This document shows, one piece after another, positions 12,283 through 24,734 of a DNA stretch of 64,000 bases. The stretch spans positions 9,528,476-9,592,475 of the forward strand of contig NC_037673.1 in assembly GCF_003255815.1 (NCBI RefSeq). The letters run 5' to 3'. The first letter of the stretch is position 1; every line of letters starts with the position of its first letter. The notes below the pieces were generated by a model. The model was given only the letters and a program-made list of their open reading frames with translations. It was not told where the DNA came from and did no database searches. A program made the position numbers and the translations under genes. Source of the DNA: Theropithecus gelada (Eukaryota > Chordata > Mammalia > Primates > Cercopithecidae).

Positions 12283-15200
12283 GTTCACAAAATGCTAAGA
12301 ATTTTATCTGACTTTAAGGAAAGTCCATGGCAAGAATGTTCTCTTATCTAAGCAGGAATATCTGGAGTAAAAAATTTGGACATTAAACATGATTACTGTG
12401 GTGTTTTTATTCTAATCAAGTCCACTGTTCTCGAGCCCATTTTTTTCATCCAGATATTCCATGAAAGTTAAAATAGGGAATACATTCTACATTCCAGATC
12501 AAAATTGAAAATCACTGAAGCATTTGTCTACAAATGCAAGTTGATCAGTCAGTCCCACATTTTTTCTTTATTCTAGAATGAAGAACAATGTGGATACATC
12601 AGAATCATTCAACAATGATATAACTTACCTTCTCTATGACCCAATTTACTTGCCTAATTTTGGAGACTCAATGGACTAAGAAGAAGATTAAATATGGAGA
12701 AATTATATTTCTTTTCCTGGATCTGTCAGAAAAAAGAAGTATATGACTTTGGGGAGAAAAATATCCTTCCTCCGACTCTGCTTCCTCATTTGCAAAACAG
12801 GGAAAGGAAAGTCCCACTAATTTAGTAATAAATTATCTCATTACTGAGTGTAAACACTGTTATTGTTTAGCATTTATTTCTGCAATCTGTCAGGATATTT
12901 TGAAATTTCTGCATGAAATACACATCTTAATGCAGTGTTTCTCCTTCTCTCTCACATGGTGTGCCGGAGAAGGCGAGGCAGAATGGTGAACACATGGGTG
13001 ATGTAAATGAAATGCTGTTTAATTTATTTTCAAATGGATAAAAGGAAATGTAATTAAGCTCCCTAAAGCCTCCCAAATAAACTTCCCTTAAAGGAGTAGA
13101 AAAGGAGGTTGTAATTGATCAAAGTAGCTACCTCAAGTGTTTCAAGTGTCAGATTCCTTGACACTTGGAGACAAAGACCAGATTAAGATAGGCAGCAGAG
13201 AATCAATTGTAGTACAAGCCAGAAGCTTCACAGGATGGGAGGAAAATACCAGAAATGTGGATTAGATGCTGGTCAGCATCAAGAAGCAAACACACTTCAT
13301 GTCTGAAGTCTCAGGCTTAGATGTACCACTGGTGTAAGTGAATCCTCTCTCTTCTTCATGCACAAACAAGTAAATGTGTGTTTATATTAGATAAATAGAT
13401 GATAGATGATAGATAGATGGACAGACAACAGATAAATAGATAATCTCCTATCTGTTTATTTAATGAGGAAAAGCCAAGATATCAGCCTAAAACCACTAAA
13501 AAAGAGAGACAGAAAAAGTCGTACGGGTCTACTGGTCCCAAGAAAAAGACTTCCTTCTGCTGCATTGCATGCTACCAAGGACAGCAGGGGATCCACAGCA
13601 AATAATATCCACTCACGTCTGTACTGTACATTTGCTAAATTCTGATCTCTGACCAAAAAAAAGGAGCCCCGGTAGAACAACTATAAATATATACACTCAA
13701 CATCTCACATATCGCATAGTAAGTGCCACAAAATGAGCATGCATTGTATTTGTTCTAAAATTGTTACTCTTCAGAGTATTCAAACTAAAAAACAAAACTA
13801 TATTTATATCTCAGGATTCTATAACTCCACCAGCTTTGGAATGACAAGCATGAGAAGTGGTCACCCTCTTAGAGTCATTAAGGTTCCTGAAACTTACACT
13901 TCATAGAAACAGGCATTTTTATCCTTTTTAAAAATATATGTGTATGCCCCAACTAATCAACAGCCTGGACACATAGAGAGACCCAACTTTGAATTGACTG
14001 TGGAATTAACTCTCATGTGTCAATAGAGAGGAAGTCATCAAGGTGTAAATTTCCTCTCTCAAGGATTGTATGTCTTTATCATATAAATCATAAAATAAAA
14101 TCATGAGTTTCCATTAAAAAGTGAATATTTTATGATCCACAGTTTATCAACTGTCAGCTATACCCTGTTTTGATTCTTTGCTTTCCTCTTTTTCAACATG
14201 ATCAAATATGAACATGCTATTAAGTCTTAACCCTAGCATGCTATTTTTTAAAAGATAGTATATAATGAATATCTGCCATAAAATAGTACATAAGTATGTG
14301 TGATAATCAATTACAATTGATTATTTTAGTTTATTGTCTTTCCAAAAAGACAGTGAAGATTTGAAGCAATCTATTGTTAAAATAAGGTTTTAAAAACAGA
14401 AAGAAAAAAAAAAACCGAAACCACCAGGAATGGAGAAGAATTAAAGCACAATATAAAACCCCTGTAATAAAAAGAGTCATTGCCTCACAGATGAACATAA
14501 ATTGAAAAATCTATTGCATTTTTTCTGCAGACATTCCTCAGGATAGTGCCATACTACCATTCATGGGAGATGCTTATCACAAATAGTGAGAAATAATGTA
14601 TCTCAGGGAGAAGCATTTCATTATTAGGTATGATGAAAAGCAATATTACTAGAGGCATTCCATCATCAAGTTCTCTTGGCCTATTTTGAAAGGTCTTTAG
14701 GAAAAGTTATTCACAAGCAGGCATGAAAACTATGAAGCATCAAAGCAATTGATGATTCTAATAATAGTATAACTGATCATTTATACACTGTAAATATAAC
14801 CTACTGAGCTCATCATAATGATCAAAGTTGAGGTTTAAATTAAGACACTGTAAAATAAATGTTTAAATGAAACACACTGAGATGACCACAGTAGTTAACT
14901 TAGAGTGGGTCTGATTAATGGTCTTTTAAATTTCATTATCTCTAGCTTGCAAATTTTCGATAATATATAGTAATATTTTTATAATAAAAATTTAAATTTT
15001 GTTAATTTTTTCCAGACTTACTAATATTTTCACCTGCAATGTGTTTCCAATGTGTATGAGTCAAAATCTTTCATAGGACTTTGAGGTCTACAAAAGTGAG
15101 CAGAATATCAGGAAAATTAATTTTAAGCCCACATGTCACAAGCCAAAGGAACATGTCCGATTTAAGCTCTCCGTGCATGAGCTTTAATATCTGTAAAAAC

Positions 15201-15500
15201 ATCTTCTCCCAGAAAAAGATACCCCTAACTGAAAACAGCCGTTGTGTCATGGAGATGGGAATGAGATTAGATTTTATTTTCTACTTTGCACATGCCTATG
15301 CTTTAAATTTATTTCATTTGGAAAAGATAACTTTCTGTTTTCTCGGAAAAAGTTTGACTTTTTAACGACAATTTTAAAGGCATCATAAATTATGCACTTT
15401 TTGATTGCACAGTAAGAACTGATCTAGAAAAAAAAATTGAATTTGGATACTTTCCAAACTGGAAGAAGTTTAAGTCACTCAGATAACAAGTATAGGGTTT
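12283..15500. other. About 3.2 kb with no recognised repeat family and no gene
   Basis: I see neither Alu, L1PA, LTR nor MIR landmarks, and no open frame above about 95 residues. Only a short TAGA-type microsatellite (about 13387-13445) stands out. The sequence is AT-rich. It may be single-copy DNA or repeats too old to see by eye. Confidence 0.5.
13387..13445. repeat. Imperfect (TAGA)n microsatellite
   Basis: Degenerate 'atagatgatagatgatagatagatgg' type repeats, with single-base interruptions. Confidence 0.8.
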
Positions 15501-15504
15501 CTTT

Positions 15505-15640
15505 TGTGGGTGATGGCAATGTTCTAGTTAGATAGTGGTGATGGTCGCATGACCTTGTAAATGCCGTAAAGACCATTAAACTTTAAAATGGAGAATTTTC
15601 TTGTATGCAAATGATATCTCAAAACAAAACAAAACTAGAA
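15505..15640 (+). mobile_element. L1M 3'-end fragment
   Basis: 'ggtgatggcaatgttct', 'ccattaaactttaaaatgg' and 'gcaaatgatatctcaaaac' match the closing bases of medium-age L1M 3' UTRs in sense orientation. The body is missing, as expected of a 5'-truncated or eroded copy. Confidence 0.65.
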
Positions 15641-15686
15641 GACACTGAGGAGGAAGCATCAGATTTAGGAAATAATTATCTGAGCT

Positions 15687-16062
15687 TGTATTAGTTTGTT
15701 TTCACGCTACTGTAAAGATACTACCTGAAACTGGAAAATGTCTCAACAAAAGAGGTTTCATTGACTCGTAGTTCCACATGGCTGGGGAGGCTTCAGGAAA
15801 CTTACAATCCTGGTAGAAGGTGAAGGGGAAGCGACTGCGTCTTACATGGTGGCAGGAGAGGGAGAGGGAGAGGGAGAAAGGGAGAGGAAGTGCCACACTT
15901 CGAAATCATTAGCTCTCATGAGAACTCACTGACCATCACGAAAATAGCATGAGAGAAACTGCTCCCATGTTCCAATCAGCTCCCCACATGTCCCTATCTC
16001 TACAGGTGGGGATTATAATTCGAGATAAGATTTGGATGAGGACACAGAACCAAACCATATCA
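15687..16062 (-). repeat. MST/THE1-type LTR, antisense
   Basis: It opens with 'tgtattagtttgttttcacgc', the reverse complement of the standard THE1/MST LTR end. It contains 'gtagttccacatggctgggg' and ends with 'gaaccaaaccatatca'. A GGGAGA-rich expansion (about 15856-15890) lies inside. The 5-base flanks (gagct/gagac) agree only partly, so a target-site duplication is not convincing. Confidence 0.92.
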
Positions 16063-16379
16063 GAGACCATTCCCTACAATCACTGTCTCCTCCTTGCCAA
16101 AAAGTGAGAGACAGACACAGTTCTCAGGGACAATCAGCAGAGGCTGTCACGCCCTTAAGGCCATCTCATCCACAACTCAGATTTTTTAAAAATCAAATTG
16201 TTTTATACAAGTGGACTCATTTGGCCACATTAAGGGGAGGCTGTCAGTGAAGACATTTTCCTACCTCATTAGGACAAGAAACATCCTTGCTCTCGCAGAG
16301 TCAGAGATTTGGGCGACATTACCTCTTTAGAGTATATGCCTTGAGTGTGGTCGCCCCAAGCTTTTCTCTATCCTCTGTA

Positions 16380-16860
16380 GCCCATGTTGATACCTCTCTC
16401 AGCTGGCTTTGGCTGCATAATTAAACATCCCCAAATTTAGTGGCTTAAGGAAACCACCATTCATGTAGCTCGTGTATACAGGTCAGCCATGTGGGCTGAA
16501 GCTCTTCTGTGCTCAGCTGCTCAGGTGAGTGAGCTGGCTGTGGGCCAGGGTGATGGGCAACTGGGCAGTGTCTCCCTCTTCATACAGCAGGCAAATCTGG
16601 GCTGTCTCATCCAGCACAGCATGCTTCAAAAAGAATAAGTAAAGCGTTCAAGATCTTTTAAGCCTAGACCTGGAACTGCACAGGCCACTTCATCCATATC
16701 CTCAGGGTGAGACTCGGTCGCAAGTCCATCCTGGACCCAAGGGGTGGGGAAACAGGCCTCACCTCTTGATGGGAGGAAGCACAGAGTCACATTGCAAGAT
16801 ATGGGACACAAGAAGGGAAAACATGCTTGGAAGCAACCTACCATCACACAGCCCCAACAA
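16380..16860 (-). repeat. Ancient LTR-like repeat, antisense, family unresolved
   Basis: 'ggctgcataattaaacatcc', 'aaatttagtggcttaagg', 'ggtcagccatgtgggctg' and 'cacctcttgatgggagg' are landmarks of widespread mammalian LTR-type repeats read in reverse. I cannot name the subfamily by eye. Frames across it are chance. Confidence 0.5.
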
Positions 16861-17405
16861 CATAGATTCCAAAATTATAAACACAAAAGAAAGAAACATT
16901 CAAGGGCTCTCGGCTCACACAGTTAATCTTCCCAGTGGGACACAGGGAATATAATGATTTAATGACTTCAAAGTCATGTATTATTCAAAGAGGAAGAGTT
17001 CTCACTAGAGAAAACATCCCAAGTAAACTGAAATGCATCTGCACTCATTACTGTTCCTCTCCCTCCCTCCCCTCCTTAGAGCCCTCAGTTACTGTATTAG
17101 GTAGATAAACAGGGTTTGATTCAACTGAAAGGGGAGCTGTAGCCCTTATACAACCTCAGATGAGGATTGCTGAGAGAGATCTAAGGATGATAAATGGAGA
17201 TTCAAAGACTCCTCAACAAGTCTAAGCCTAGGGAAGGTACTGAATTTGTGGTTCTTAAAGCAAAGGACTCAAGGTCGCCACCGCTCAGAGATGAGACAAT
17301 CTAGACACGTTATATATTTCCTCAGATCCATTATATCCGGGCTTAATTTTTTAAGGTGAAGGTTTCTGTAACCTGGAAAACAAAGCAATAATCTTACAAT
17401 ACAGT
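16861..17405. other. Unassigned sequence
   Basis: No repeat landmark and no meaningful open frame seen. Confidence 0.5.
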
Positions 17406-17575
17406 AGAATTGGGCAGAAGTCCCCAAATATCTCTGCACATCAGAATTGCTCAGTACACTTAATAAAAACACTACGTCTCAGGCTCCATCCTCAGGCATT
17501 GTGATCCAATAGGTTTGGAGTTTAGTGCAGAGATGTAATTTCAGCAAGCTTCCCAGTTGTCTGGATGAGTTTGGT
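17406..17575 (-). mobile_element. MER5A-like DNA transposon remnant (hAT-Charlie)
   Basis: 'gcacatcagaattgctcag', 'ttaataaaaacac' and 'tgatccaataggtttggag' followed by 'agcaagcttcccag' follow the order of MER5A read in reverse. It is non-autonomous and strongly diverged. Confidence 0.6.
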
Positions 17576-17819
17576 TTTATTATGTAAGAAATGGGGATAA
17601 TTGTATCTGTTCCATCTGGATTCCACTGATGTATCAATAGATATGGATGGGTGCAGCATGCTGATGTGCGGTGCATTAAAGCAGATAAGCCATACCAAAA
17701 AAACAAAACCTCTGCAGCAGACAAGCTTATACTGGGCATACTCCAAACTTACTTTCCAAGATGTCCATTTTCAGCTTCTTGCCATCTACTGATTACTCAT
17801 TAAAATCTAGGACATTCAT

Positions 17820-18250
17820 GTTAACCCAGGCATACTGTAGGATTGCGTATAGCTGCAAGTTACAAACACGCAAAAAAAAACAAAAAAAAACACAAAAAAA
17901 CAGTACTGCACAAGATAGAAATGTATTTGTTCCCACGTAAGTATCTCAGTCCTGTCATGACAAGCCAGCTCCATGAAACATAAGAGACCCCCAGCTCCTC
18001 CCGCCTAACCACTTTGCCATGTTTCAGCCTCATGATATAAAATACAATTGGGGATCCAGAAATCACATTCATATCCCAGGCAGAAGTCTGGAGAAAGGTG
18101 AAAAGTTGAAGCAAACAGCGCCTTCTTTTAAAGAACATTCCCAGTTTGCACACTGTATTTTCACCTGCATTCCATTGATCAGAACTTAGTTACATGGAAA
18201 GGAAGTCACTAGAAAGAAAGACTGGAAGATTCCATCTCTATTTCAGACGG
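17820..18250. repeat. Repeat-like segment, family unresolved
   Basis: An A-rich block with C interruptions (17872-17900) is followed by sequence ending in 'tccattgatcagaacttag' and 'tacatggaaagg', a tail common to several old mammalian transposons. I could not assign it. Confidence 0.35.
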
Positions 18251-18359
18251 CCATAGGGGGCTGAATTTCTGTGGAAGAAAGATAAATTGTAGGATAAGAA
18301 GAAATCCCTGCCATACCCAGGCTGTGTCAGAACACCTATCTCTGCTTTGAGCCTATAAA

Positions 18360-18500
18360 ATGTTTATACCTCAAAGTGTTGATTGTGGAATTATTTATTA
18401 TAACAGTAAAAATTTGAAAACAAATTAAACAGCCAACAATAGGAGAATTATTAAGTCAACTACAGGACATCAATTTAATAAAATACCATAGAATCACCAG
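18360..18500 (+). mobile_element. L1M ORF2 3' fragment
   Basis: 'ttatttattataacagtaaaaatttgaaaac' (in parts), 'ccaacaataggagaattatt' and 'aataccatagaatcacc' correspond to the C-terminal region of old L1 ORF2 in sense orientation. Confidence 0.5.
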
Positions 18501-19600
18501 AAAAGTTGGTTACCAAGATTACACAGTCCTTTTTAGCGTGTAGTGGTGTCTAGCCTCTTCCACTTTCTTAAATACCTGCAAAGTACAAACACTCATGGCA
18601 CTGAAAACCTGGCCTGAGAGGCAAGCCAGTTCCTCCGTCCTAGAGGAAATAACCAGAGGCAGCAAAAAGAGTTTGATTAAGACAAATCCACTCAGGCTTC
18701 AGTTCACAGCAAATTCAAACTCTGCTTTATGAAACAAATTCCTCCTGAAAACAAAAACAAAAGAACAAAAACAATAAGACATTTTCCATCCCCCAAACAT
18801 CTGTCCCAAGGCCCTGAACTAATTAGCATTCTGGCCCAGGATCCCAGGTCACCCTTCCAGGACTGGGAGATGAACAGAGTCGATTTTCCCACCAGCATTC
18901 CTGAGCTCTCCCGCCATCATCAGCCTATATCCACATGGAAACACAAATCCCGGGAAAGAGCTTGGCAGAAAGTCAGGAAGAGGAGATGCCAGCAGAATCT
19001 CGGTGCTTTCTGGCCGAGGATATCTCAGGAATAATGCTTTATAGGTGGAGAGGGAGAAGGAGAGAGACCCCTGATAGCAGTGCAGGCCAACAACTGTAGC
19101 TGTGCAAGAAATTCACTGGTTCTAAGTATAAAAAACAACACAGGGAGGGCAGATGTACATTAGGTGAGAACCTTAGAGACTGAGAATCCCAGCAGGAGCT
19201 CTGCACATAAAGCAGCACCTCCCTTTCCTCTGTAGGCTCAAGAATGGATTCTTTCACTTTCTAAGTGAGAGAGAGAAGACTTGAGTACACCACCACCACC
19301 CCTGCATTCTTCTTTACAGGCACGGGACAGGAACACATGTTTCCATGCTTGGTGAGGAGGATCAGTAAAAGCACAACCTCAAGTCTGGAAAAGTCACTGG
19401 AGGCACTGCTCTTTGATGAATCTTGTGCATTAGACAGTTGAACTTTATAGTCATTATTTGGCATCTTAAGTAGAATGTGAGAAGGTCTCACTATTTTGAA
19501 ACACCTGCAGAATGTACACAAGGCTAGGACCAACTGAAATGAAGAAACAAGAGCATGATCTAAACAGGAGGTGCCTGGGGACGATTCCAAAGAGATTCAA
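18501..19600. other. Unassigned sequence
   Basis: No recognised repeat family. Open frames of 101 and 109 residues on opposite strands show no motif and I treat them as chance. Confidence 0.5.
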
Positions 19601-19609
19601 GATGCTATG

Positions 19610-19790
19610 GCAAATAGAACATTTCTGAAAGGATACATGAGAAATTGATAATAGTGATTGCCTTTGAGGCAGGGAATTGGGGAACCACAGACGCCAGCAT
19701 TAACTGGAAAATCATTTGATGGTATGTTATTTTGTACTTAATTGTATCAGCTATGTTTATTAAATTTTCAATAAAAAAGAGGGATACTTG
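19610..19790 (+). mobile_element. L1M 3' UTR fragment
   Basis: 'aaggatacatgagaaattg', 'agtgattgcctttgaggc' and the closing 'ttcaataaaaaag' follow an old L1M 3' UTR in sense orientation. Confidence 0.5.
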
Positions 19791-20329
19791 AGACAAAAAC
19801 AACACTTTCACTTTGGCTCTTTCTCCATTAATTTCTAGCCTTATGACCTGGAAAAAGATATTAAAATCACTCCACATGTCAGTTTCACATGTATAAAATC
19901 TAAAACCTGAAAGTCTAGAAATGATGCCCAGCCCTGGCAAATGTCACCTAAGGCTGGGGCTTGGAAGTCACCATCAAGAAGGGGAAGGAGCATTCCAGTT
20001 GACTCTGTGGTCACGACCACTGCTCTTGCTGTCACTAACACCTGTAATCACACTACATGTTTGTGAGATTGGCTTCTTTCTTTTCCTCTAATACACTAAT
20101 TCTTTCCTTCCTTAAGACTTTCGTATAGGTTAATTCACTAGTTTTTAATGTTATGTTTCTAATTTTCACATGGCTATATCTTACTCAATTTTCTGATACT
20201 GATTATCAGATGTCACTGTTCCGATTCTTTGATGTCACTTCCTCAAAAAGGACTTCCCTGATCCCCCATTTATACTTTCTCAGAAAATTTTGTTATTTTC
20301 TTTCATAATACATATGTATGCATCTGTAA

Positions 20330-20623
20330 TTTTTTTTTTTTTTCCAGACGGAGTCTCACTCTGTTGCCCAGGCTGGAGTGCAGTGGTGCAGTCTCGGCTC
20401 ACTGCTACCTCTGCCTCTGGATTCAAGTGATTCTCCTGCCTCAGCCTCCCAAGTAGCTGGGACTACACGCGCCCACCACCACGCCTGGCTAATTTTTCAT
20501 ATTTTTAGTAGACATGGGGTTTCACTGTGTTAGCCAGTATGATCTCGATCTCCTGACCTCATGATCCTCCCGCCTTGGCCTCCCAAAGCACTGGGATTAC
20601 AAGTGTGAGCCACGTGCCCGGCC
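20330..20623 (-). mobile_element. Alu SINE, antisense, near full length
   Basis: A poly-T start is followed by 'gacggagtctcactctgttg', the middle region with 'tttagtagacatggggtttc', and the terminal '...gcccggcc'. Both Alu monomers are present. Primate-specific, 7SL-derived and moved by L1 machinery. Confidence 0.98.
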
Positions 20624-21416
20624 TGTCATATTTATTTCTGTAAAATATATGTAACATATGTTATATGTACATATGTCCTTTCCCTTGCTTTTTCACACAT
20701 AAATTTATATGGCAGTTTATTGCATACTACGTATTCAGAGTTAGATAGCATTCCAATGGATAATCTGTGATTTTTAGTCAGTCCCCTATTGATGAAATTA
20801 AGATAATTTTCCCATCCTTTTGCTGGTAAAAATTGTGCTACAATAAAAAAAAAAGTAATAACTTTTTAAAAAGATACTATGGCAGAGATAACGTTGCAAG
20901 GGTAGACACTGCTGCTACTGCAGAAAGTAGACAGCAACGATAAGTCAAAGCTGACTCCTCTCTCAGAATGAAAGCCTCTCTTCCTCCTCACCAAAAAAAA
21001 TATATATATATATCTTGACTTGGAAAAACAGAACAAGAACTGTCCAGGACTTAGGTTTTTCAAGAATAAAGTGTCATGAAGAATAAAAAAGACTTAAATA
21101 AAAGTATATTTTTCTGGATTAGAAGTATTTAATAATAAAAAACAAACCAGTCTTCCCCTTTTGATAAGAGTGTAAAATGCTACATTTTGGAAGAGGAGGC
21201 AATTTGGCAGCTTATCATAGTGTTTCTCAACTATTTTTCTTTCCCATTATCATTCCCCTAAAAAGGCTTTTTAGATATTTTTCCTCATGCTCTCATGCAT
21301 GAAATTTTAATCCTACAGATATGCTGAATATCTGTTCATATGCTTTATATATAACTATGCTCTTTACATAGAAACAGCAAGAATTTTTCATACACCTCCA
21401 GACAGGAATGGCGGGG
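20624..21416. other. AT-rich unassigned sequence
   Basis: Contains short AT repeats (for example 21000-21014) and a possible eroded LINE. No gene seen. Confidence 0.5.
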
Positions 21417-21743
21417 GAGTGAATGGAAAGGAGGGAAAAAGGCAGAAGGGAGGGAAAGGGGAAGGGATAAAAGAGGAGGGGAGGGAAGGGGAAAGGACGG
21501 GAGGCGAGGAGAGGGAAAGGGAAGAAGGAAGGGAGGGAAAGGAAGAAAGGGAGGAAGGAAAGGAAGGAGGAAGAAAGGGAGGGAAGGAAAGGAAGGAAAG
21601 GAAAGAGAGGGAGGGGAGGGAGGAAGGGAGGGAGGGGAGGGAGGAAGGGAGGGAGGGGAGGGAGGAAGGGAGGGAGGGAGGAAGGGAGGGAGGGCAGGGA
21701 GGGAGGAAGGGAGGGAGGAAGGGAGGGAGGAAAGAAAGGAAGA
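21417..21743. repeat. Long polypurine (GGGA/GGAA)n tract
   Basis: The plus strand is almost entirely A and G. Bases 21506-21694 contain no pyrimidine (189 in a row). After one C at 21695, purines run on to 21743. Within it a 21-bp unit repeats three times without change (21611-21631, 21632-21652, 21653-21673). There are many GGG runs, giving G-quadruplex and triplex potential. The long frames on both strands here (about 137 and 166 residues, Glu/Gly- and Pro/Ser-rich) are products of the low-complexity tract, not genes. Confidence 0.97.
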
Positions 21744-21744
21744 T

Positions 21745-22560
21745 GTGCTCCTTTGGATACAATTTCAACCTGACTGAAAATGCATGCTCACTACTAATTC
21801 GAATAGAAGTTGTCTCCATCTGGGTCCAGTAGGAAGAAGAATTCAAATCAAATGGTTCAAAGTGCCACTTACAGAATGTGGGCAACACTTACAGAACTAA
21901 AATGATGAGACACCCGGAGACAAGCCACATGGAATGGTGCTGTCACTCAAGAAGGCTGCCTTGGAGGGCTGGGGGAGGAAAGTGTTGCCTGCCTGCCTCC
22001 TGAGAACTGAAGCTATGGCAAAGGAACTGCCCACCCAGCACAATTAGCAGATGTGTAGGGCACAGGCACTGCCAAAACCTGGCACCAGCTTTGCAGTGGG
22101 AGGAAGTGCCTCCTTCCCACTCTCCTGCCAGCTTTCCGTCTTTTGTGCCTGACTCCCCTTAGTCAAGCTCACCTGGAGGTCACACCTATAAAACTCACAA
22201 TAATTCCTGAAATCATCGAATACCCAGTCCATAATCCTATCTCTCCAGTCGTTCCCCAAATGTCCTCCCATCTGGCCTAGCCAATCAAGGACCACTCATG
22301 CTTCTAGTATTTAGGGTTGTTAGGTCTTTTCTGATCTGGAACTTTCTTCATAAAACTGACATGATGGAACAACAGCCAGGTGGTGTTCTGTGCAATGTAT
22401 CACCTTCTGAATGTGGCCAACTGCTTCCTTATGGTGCCATTTAGCTTGGTATTCTATCCTTTGCATTTCCTATAAACTGGAAATGAGGCGTAAGGTCTTG
22501 ACTAACGTTAAACTTTTCTAACATGATTACATCACAGGGATGGGTAAGGCTGTAGTCCAC
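21745..22560. other. Unassigned sequence
   Basis: No repeat landmark or plausible gene seen between the purine tract and the next Alu. Confidence 0.5.
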
Positions 22561-22564
22561 CTAT

Positions 22565-22900
22565 GGTTCACTGTGGTGCCTCATGCCTATAATCCCAGCA
22601 CTTTGTGGGGCTGAGGCAGGTGGATCACCTGAGGTCAGGAGTTTGAGACCAGCCTGACCAATGTGGTGAAACCCCATCTCTACTAAAAATACAAAAATTA
22701 GCCAGGTGTGGTGGTGGGCGCCTATAATCCCAGCTACTCGGGAGTTTGAGGCAAGAGAATTGCTTGAACCTGGGCAGCAGAGGTTGCAGTGAGCCAAGAT
22801 CATGCTACTGTACTCCAACCTGGGCAATAAGAGTGAAAACTCTGTAAAACAAAAACAAAAACAAAAACAAAACAAACAGAAAGAAAGAAAAGAAAAGAGA
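22565..22900 (+). mobile_element. Alu SINE, sense, near full length
   Basis: 'cataatcccagcactttg'-type left monomer, 'actaaaaatacaaaaattag' linker and a right monomer ending in a (CAAAA)n/(GAAA)n-patterned tail (about 22845-22900). The 211-residue antisense frame over this region is the common Alu-derived peptide frame and is not a gene. Confidence 0.97.
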
Positions 22901-23178
22901 CACGAGGTATCTATCCCACCTGGAGTTATGCAAACATGGACATCTCCTAAGTAGAGGTGATGACAACCAGATCCTTGCACTGTAAGATACGGCCCCCAAC
23001 CCAACAGAAAACTGACTTGTGCAGTGTTTAGCTTGGCACCAAAGATGCAGGCTTTCACTAATCTACTGCCTAATGGTTTTTTAACCAATTGATGAAGCTG
23101 TTTTAAATAAATTATTTCCTGATATAAAATAACAATGTCTAATACTATCATTTCCTTTCCACTTACTAGGTGGTATTC

Positions 23179-23531
23179 TGTATTGTCTGTTCTCATGCTG
23201 CTAATAAAGACATACCTGAGACTGTGTAATTTATAAAGGAAAGAGATTTAACGGTCTCACAGTTCCACATGGCTGGGGAGGCCTCACGATCACAGCAGAA
23301 GAGCAAGGAATGTCTTACATGGCAGCAGATAAGAGAGATCTTGTGCAGGGAAACTCCCCTTCATAAAACCATCAGATCTTGTGAAACTTATTCACTATCA
23401 TGAGAACAGACAGGAAAGACCTGTCCCCATGATTCAATTATCTCCCACCAGGTCCCTTCCATGACACATGGGAATTGCGGGGGCTACAATTCAAGATGAG
23501 ATTTGGGTGTGGACGCAGCCAAACCACATCA
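23179..23531 (-). repeat. MST-type LTR, antisense
   Basis: It opens 'tgtattgtctgttctcatgc', has 'cagttccacatggctggggagg', and ends 'gccaaaccacatca'. Flanking pentamers tattc (23174-23178) and cattc (23532-23536) match at 4 of 5 bases, as expected of an old 5-bp duplication. Confidence 0.93.
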
Positions 23532-23536
23532 CATTC

Positions 23537-24730
23537 TTCTGTAAGATGGAACTCTCTCTTAACAACTAGGCTATTTGGTTACCCTAAAAAACAGCTCCTG
23601 CTGGGGAGGCATGATGAATGCTTAATTTTCCCCCTTTGCAAATTAGAGTACATGGAATCGCTGCTTCAAATAAAGTCAATGAGATTTTTCAGGCTTTTTC
23701 TTTTGTAAATATTGTTAAAGACACATGTATTTCCACACATTCAATCTGTAAAAATAACAAAAATAGTTTTCATGCTCAAATTTTTATAAATTTAGCCAAT
23801 GGGAGCACTTTCAAGCTTAAACCTATTTTTTTTGTTTATTAATCTGAGAAACCTTCCTTGCTTTCTGGCACAACAAGAGATTCCAGACTCATTTTATACC
23901 TTTCTCGGCCTGAAATAAGTCACTGCTCCAAGGAGCCATGATTCCTTACAGGGGTAAATGGTATTAAAGGCCAAAATCCAGTGCATTAGGGTGCCCATTG
24001 CTACAAAGTTGATATTGTTTCTAGGCCATTTCAGTGGTCAGAAAAAGAAAAGGTAATTTTTATAATTACATTTAACATTTACATTACCTTTAACATTATA
24101 AGTTATGGATTTATGAAATATTTTTAATCTATCATTATAATGTCCTTTATCTTATAAAATATATAAAATAATTTTTGTATAATGATGCTAATAATATCAT
24201 TACTAAAAACAAATCAATAATCCACTTGAAGCTTATAAGTTCTATGACTTTTCTTGAGCTGTAACAAATTAAAGATTTCTATTCAGTTCCATATATTAAT
24301 GTCACTTAAAATAAATCTTTTCTATAGTATGATATGAACTTGACATACAATTATGTTTCAACTTGCTTTAAATTTTACTAATACCTACATGATTCCACGG
24401 TTAAAACAATGTAAAAAGAAACACACCAAAATTTCTCAATTGGAAGCTATTTCATTGGTTTCTTATTTATTCCTGCACATTTTTACAAATATGTACATAA
24501 GAAGAAAGAATAGTCATTTTCTTTTGTAAAAATTCAGCCCACTGAAATACATTAATTAGTAAATTTTCCACTTAATATAGGTTAGGGCTAACCTATATCA
24601 TTTTTAAAGGCTGTTCAAGGTAACTTTTTCATAACTGCACATAAAAAAGAGGTTTGCTTTTTTCAGTGATCATGTACTACTTCTGACCTTAAAACATATT
24701 TTTGAAAAAGGAAAACAAATTTAGGGACAC
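23537..24730. other. AT-rich unassigned sequence
   Basis: No clear repeat family or gene. Frames are short and lack motifs. Confidence 0.5.
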
Positions 24731-24734
24731 ATTT

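Noticed and set aside
15700..16062. Possible intact endogenous retrovirus near the antisense LTR
   Set aside because: No internal region or second LTR nearby; the copy is a solitary LTR.
21388..21888. 166-residue minus and 137-residue plus frames
   Set aside because: Both are forced open by the purine tract, which gives Pro/Ser/Leu and Glu/Gly/Lys repeats.
22561..23196. 211-residue minus-strand open frame
   Set aside because: Its C-terminal half is the well-known peptide produced by antisense reading of Alu. The rest is A-rich tail and LTR-side sequence.
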